Assembly: GCA_004356215.1 (NCBI GenBank)
Contig: SMXR01000085.1
Coordinates: 1 to 16,689 of the forward strand
Direction: 5' to 3'
DNA: 16,689 nucleotides
DNA from: Alphaproteobacteria bacterium
Lineage (GTDB): Bacteria > Pseudomonadota > Alphaproteobacteria > Sphingomonadales > SMXR01
Of this stretch, positions 13,171 through 16,689 are shown piece by piece. Position numbers and translations under genes: made by a program. Under the pieces are notes generated by a model. The model worked only from the letters and a program-made list of their open reading frames with translations. It was not told the DNA's origin and searched no databases. Every line of letters begins with the position of its first letter. Position 1 is the first letter of the stretch.

Positions 13171-16100
13171 ACAAGATTATTCGCGCCGCGGTAGACTATA
13201 ACCGGGCAACGCTTTCGGCTCTGTTTGTTATTTTCGTATTGGGAATTGTTTCCTACTCTTTCATTACCAAGGAACAAAACCCGGATATTCCTATTCCGTG
13301 GTTCCAGGTATTTATGGTCCATGAAGGAATTTCCCCTGAGGATGCGGAGCGTCTGCTGATCAAACCCATGGAGGTTCAGCTGCGCTCAATCTCCGGCGTT
13401 AAACAGATGATCAGTGTCGCCAATGAAGGGCAGGCATATGTATGGCTTGAATTTTACGCTGACCAGGACCATGAGAAAGCGCTTGATGACATCAGGGCCG
13501 CGGTCAATAATGCCCAGGCCGAATTGCCGGGCGAAACCGAAGAGCCATTGATTTTTGAAAACAACCCGGCAACCCAACCCATCCTGGCCTTTGTGCTTTC
13601 CGGAAATGCCAGCGAGAAGGTTTTTACCAACCTCGCGCAACGCGTTAAGGATGAGCTTGAATCGCTGCCTAATGTCCTCGACGCCACAATCAGTGGCACC
13701 CGCGAAGAGGTTCTGGAGATCATTATTGATCCGGCCAAATTGGCGGCCTACAACCTGACCCCGGCCGAGATTTTAACCACCATCAGCAGAAACAACCGTT
13801 TGGTTGCGGCGGGTTCACTTGAGACCGGTGAAGGCCGATTTTCGGTAAAAATTCCCGGCGTTTTCGAAAATGAACTCGATGTTTTAAGTCTGCCCCTGAA
13901 AACCTCAAGCGACGGTGTTGTTACGATTGGTGACCTGACCGAGGTCAGGAGAACCTTCAAGGACCCGGTTCGGCTCTCCAGAATGAATGGTTATCCGGCG
14001 GTTACCATTGAGGTTTCAAAGCGGATTGGCACCAATGAAATTGAAACCTCTCAAATGATCCATGAATGGCTGGACAAGGCCCAGCAAACAGCAGCTTGGC
14101 CCGAAGGCATTGAAGTCACATTTGTCTGGGATTCAGCTGATTTTACCCGTGAATTCCTGGAAACGCTTCAAAACAGCGTTATGTCCGCAATCCTGCTGGT
14201 TGCCGTCCTTGTTGTTGCCGTCCTTGGCATCCGTTCAGCGACCATCGTCGGCATCACAATCCCCGGCGCCTTCCTGTTTGGCATTATGATGCTTTATCTT
14301 TTTGGCTATTCAATCAATATCGTGGTCATGTTCGGCCTGATCCTGGCGGTCGGCTTGCTTGTCGACGGGGCTATAGTGGTCAGCGAGTACGCCGATCGAA
14401 AAATGCTCGAAGGCCTGCCCAAGAAAGAAGCCTATATTGCCGCCGCGCAACGGATGGCATGGCCGATTACGTCTTCGACCCTGACCACCCTGGCAGCCTT
14501 TTTCCCGCTGCTGTTTTGGCCGGACATCATTGGCGAATACATGAGCTATCTTCCCCTGACCCTGATTTTTGTTCTTTCCGGTTCACTGATCATGGCATTG
14601 GTGTTTTTGCCCACCCTTGGCTCCCTCATGGGCAAGCCCGGTGCCGCGGATGCGAAAACCATGACAGATCTGGCCGCAGACCATGAAATGGACGTCGGGC
14701 ATATGCATGGCTGGACCGGCAAGTATGCCCGCTTCCTGCAAAAGTTGACCAGCAAACTCTGGAAATGCTGGGCCATGGTTGGCGGAGCTTTGGCCACGAT
14801 GGTCATCATTTACGGGACATTTATTGCCATGGGCACCGGGACCGAGTTTTTCCCCCAGGGCGAACCCGATAATGTTCGCCTTGCGATCCATGCCAGGGGC
14901 AATCTGTCGCCGGTGGAGATGGACAGAATTTCCTATGAAGTTGAGCAGACAATCAACGATATTCCGGGGATTAAAAACATCTACAGCACCTCGGGCCGGG
15001 GCTTAAGCTCCTCGCGTGGTGCTGATGATGTGATTTCCCGGATTAACGTTATTTTCGACGATTGGCAAACCCGCCGCCCGGCCGACGATATTATTGCCGA
15101 AATCAGGGAAGCCACCGAGGTTATCCCCGGGATTATCGTTGAGCCATTGATTGATGGTAACGGCCCCACCTCGGGCAAGGATATCCAGATCAGGATCGCT
15201 TCGGAAATCACTTCTGAAATGGACATGGTGGTCGAAGAGCTGATAAATTATATGGTCACCATGGATAGCCTGGAAGATGTTGAAGACAACCGCCCGCTGC
15301 CCAATATTCAATGGGTCATGGAAGTCGACCGCGCTGAAGCCAGCCGGTATGGCACCGACCTGATCACAATCGGCAGTATCATCCAGCTGGTCACCAACGG
15401 TATCAAGGTTGGTGAATACCGCCCCGATGATGCCGAAGACGAGCTTGATATCAGGGTTCGTTTCCCGATTGATGAGCGGGGCATTGAACAGCTGGATAAA
15501 TTGTTGTTGCCGACGCCGCAGGGCAATATCCCGATTTCAAATTTCGTCAAACGGGTGCCGAAGCAAAACATCAACAAAATCCGCCGGGAAAATTCACAGC
15601 GGATCTGGCGGATTCAAGCCAATGTTGTTCCGGGTATGAATGTTAATGGTGAAATTGATAACATTAAAGCCTGGTTGGACAGCCAGAATTATGACCAACG
15701 CGTTGAAATTACTTTTGACGGAAATACCCAGCAACAGGAATCGTCCGAAACATTTTTAGTGCAGGCCCTTGCGGGTGCCCTGTTCCTGATGGCCCTGATC
15801 CTGATTACCCAGTTCAACAGCATTTACCGGGCTTTCCTGATCCTGAGCGCGGTTATATTGTCTACCGTGGGTGTGGTTTTAGGTTTGATCCTGACCGGTT
15901 CCACGTTCGGGATTGTCATGACCGGGGTTGGCGTGATTGCGCTGGCCGGGATTGTCGTCAACAACAACATCGTTTTAATCGACACCTATGCCCGCCTGGT
16001 CAAGAGCGGTATGAGCCCACTGATCGCCATCGTGCAAACCGGCGCCCAAAGGCTGCGCCCGGTGCTGCTGACAACGGTGACAACCGTTGTCGGACTGATG

Positions 16101-16370
16101 CCCATGGTATTCCAGTTCAATATCAGCTTTTTTCCGCCTAGCGTGGTGATTGGCTCACCGACGTCGTTTATCTGGGTCGGTCTGGCACAGGCGATTGTTT
16201 TCGGGCTTTCGTTCGCGACCGTCCTCACGCTGGTTTTAACCCCGGTGTTCCTGGCCCTGCCGGTACACATGAAAACCCGCCGGGCTTTGAAACGCGCCGA
16301 TGGCCTGCTGTGGTCGCAACGCATTGGACGGCGGCTAGGCTTCAGGCCTGCAACCATGCCGGCAGAATAA
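13167..16370 (+). CDS. RND-family efflux permease
   Basis: This 1067-residue inner-membrane proton-driven transporter is of AcrB-like length. TM1 is at about 14-33, followed by the first porter domain (PDIPIPWFQVFM, GISPEDAERLLIKPME). TM2-6 lie at about 333-485, the second porter domain lies between TM7 and TM8, and the last helices run to about 1040. In TM4 the relay position reads LLVDGAIVVSEYADRKM: Asp400 is kept, but Gly401 replaces the second Asp of AcrB. In TM10 the AcrB Lys position falls within IVVNNNIVLID (929-939), where Asn stands instead. GKPGAAD after TM6 and VDGAIV place it in a widespread alphaproteobacterial RND branch rather than the AcrB or CzcA groups. The ATG at 13167 overlaps the adaptor stop (ATGA). 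No outer-membrane factor gene follows. The substrate cannot be told from sequence. Confidence 0.95.
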   Translation: MNKIIRAAVDYNRATLSALFVIFVLGIVSYSFITKEQNPDIPIPWFQVFMVHEGISPEDAERLLIKPMEVQLRSISGVKQMISVANEGQAYVWLEFYADQDHEKALDDIRAAVNNAQAELPGETEEPLIFENNPATQPILAFVLSGNASEKVFTNLAQRVKDELESLPNVLDATISGTREEVLEIIIDPAKLAAYNLTPAEILTTISRNNRLVAAGSLETGEGRFSVKIPGVFENELDVLSLPLKTSSDGVVTIGDLTEVRRTFKDPVRLSRMNGYPAVTIEVSKRIGTNEIETSQMIHEWLDKAQQTAAWPEGIEVTFVWDSADFTREFLETLQNSVMSAILLVAVLVVAVLGIRSATIVGITIPGAFLFGIMMLYLFGYSINIVVMFGLILAVGLLVDGAIVVSEYADRKMLEGLPKKEAYIAAAQRMAWPITSSTLTTLAAFFPLLFWPDIIGEYMSYLPLTLIFVLSGSLIMALVFLPTLGSLMGKPGAADAKTMTDLAADHEMDVGHMHGWTGKYARFLQKLTSKLWKCWAMVGGALATMVIIYGTFIAMGTGTEFFPQGEPDNVRLAIHARGNLSPVEMDRISYEVEQTINDIPGIKNIYSTSGRGLSSSRGADDVISRINVIFDDWQTRRPADDIIAEIREATEVIPGIIVEPLIDGNGPTSGKDIQIRIASEITSEMDMVVEELINYMVTMDSLEDVEDNRPLPNIQWVMEVDRAEASRYGTDLITIGSIIQLVTNGIKVGEYRPDDAEDELDIRVRFPIDERGIEQLDKLLLPTPQGNIPISNFVKRVPKQNINKIRRENSQRIWRIQANVVPGMNVNGEIDNIKAWLDSQNYDQRVEITFDGNTQQQESSETFLVQALAGALFLMALILITQFNSIYRAFLILSAVILSTVGVVLGLILTGSTFGIVMTGVGVIALAGIVVNNNIVLIDTYARLVKSGMSPLIAIVQTGAQRLRPVLLTTVTTVVGLMPMVFQFNISFFPPSVVIGSPTSFIWVGLAQAIVFGLSFATVLTLVLTPVFLALPVHMKTRRALKRADGLLWSQRIGRRLGFRPATMPAE

Positions 16371-16374
16371 GAGG

Positions 16375-16689
16375 TTACTTTGATTTGTTGAGAACGTGGA
16401 AGCGGTAGACGCTTACGGGAATGGTAAAAAGATAAAACAGGCCTGCAAAGATAAAAGGCTGCCATGCGTAAGCCGTAACCGCCGCCGCAAACAACGAAAC
16501 CAAAAGCAAGGTGTGGACCAGATATTCGCGGCGAATAATCAGCCCCCTAAAGGCATAGGTCGGGATTTTTGAAACCATACCAAAGCATAGAAGCGCGGTA
16601 TAAACACCTACGAATTCAGGGCTGGTAAAAAACCCGTTTCCGTATTCCAGCATAACCATGACCGGCATAATGCCAAGGCCCGCCGCTAC
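16375..16689 (-). CDS. pssA: Phosphatidylserine synthase, C-terminal part (5' end outside the window)
   Basis: The visible 104 codons are open to the right edge and end at the TAA at 16375. They encode three or four hydrophobic helices with the segment MVSKIPTYAFRGLIIRREY, typical of the C-terminal half of CDP-diacylglycerol-serine O-phosphatidyltransferases. These make phosphatidylserine, the precursor of phosphatidylethanolamine. The catalytic CDP-alcohol motif D-G-x2-A-R-x8-G-x3-D lies upstream and outside the window, so the call rests on the C-terminal pattern. Methionines at 16668 and nearby are internal and not the start. The gene converges on the RND permease, with only 4 nt between the two stop codons. 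Confidence 0.75.
   Translation of the reverse strand, partial: VAAGLGIMPVMVMLEYGNGFFTSPEFVGVYTALLCFGMVSKIPTYAFRGLIIRREYLVHTLLLVSLFAAAVTAYAWQPFIFAGLFYLFTIPVSVYRFHVLNKSK

Overview
The window reads as ordinary chromosomal DNA of an alphaproteobacterium with moderate GC. This rests on three things: the gene order guaB-rsmB-TPR-guaA-panB-yfgM-bamB-der, the short Ppx/GppA protein without a C-terminal HD domain, and the NKCE version of the first G4 motif in Der. I cannot name the genus. No CRISPR array, insertion sequence, phage gene or long repeat is visible. No stretch longer than about 300 bases lacks a gene.

Left block (1-10797, minus strand). Ten genes run in one direction: ppx/gppA, rlmE, guaB, rsmB, a small secreted TPR protein, guaA, panB, a YfgM-like membrane TPR protein, bamB and der (cut by the left edge). 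Most gaps are 1-80 nt, so these are one or a few overlapping transcription units. I see likely internal promoters before guaB and before the TPR gene, and a weak terminator-like hairpin before guaA. The block joins GTP synthesis (guaB, guaA), pppGpp/polyphosphate turnover (ppx/gppA), rRNA methylation (rlmE, rsmB) and 50S assembly (der). It also carries pantothenate synthesis (panB) and envelope assembly (yfgM, bamB).

Middle (about 10798-11420). A back-to-back promoter region separates ppx/gppA from a plus-strand tRNA-Gln(CTG). The two predicted -35 boxes abut within the palindrome GTCAATTGAC. The tRNA promoter has a perfect TTGACA box and a GC-rich discriminator, as in stringently controlled promoters. 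Next comes an unrecognised 56-residue single-pass membrane protein with a good promoter of its own, and then a 184-nt AT-rich regulatory gap.

Right block (11421-16370, plus strand). A PadR-family regulator precedes an RND efflux pair: a periplasmic adaptor and an inner-membrane permease that overlap by 4 nt. No outer-membrane channel gene is present. The PadR promoter carries two similar GTATT-containing 10-mers, one of them palindromic, flanking the -10 box. They look like an autoregulatory operator. The permease ends 4 nt from the convergent 3' end of a phosphatidylserine synthase gene cut by the right edge.

Most of the window is conserved housekeeping sequence. The points worth a second look are the small membrane protein, the PadR operator, the divergent promoter, a terminator-like hairpin facing the antisense direction between panB and yfgM, and substitutions in the permease proton-relay positions. 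I found no convincing undescribed multi-gene system.
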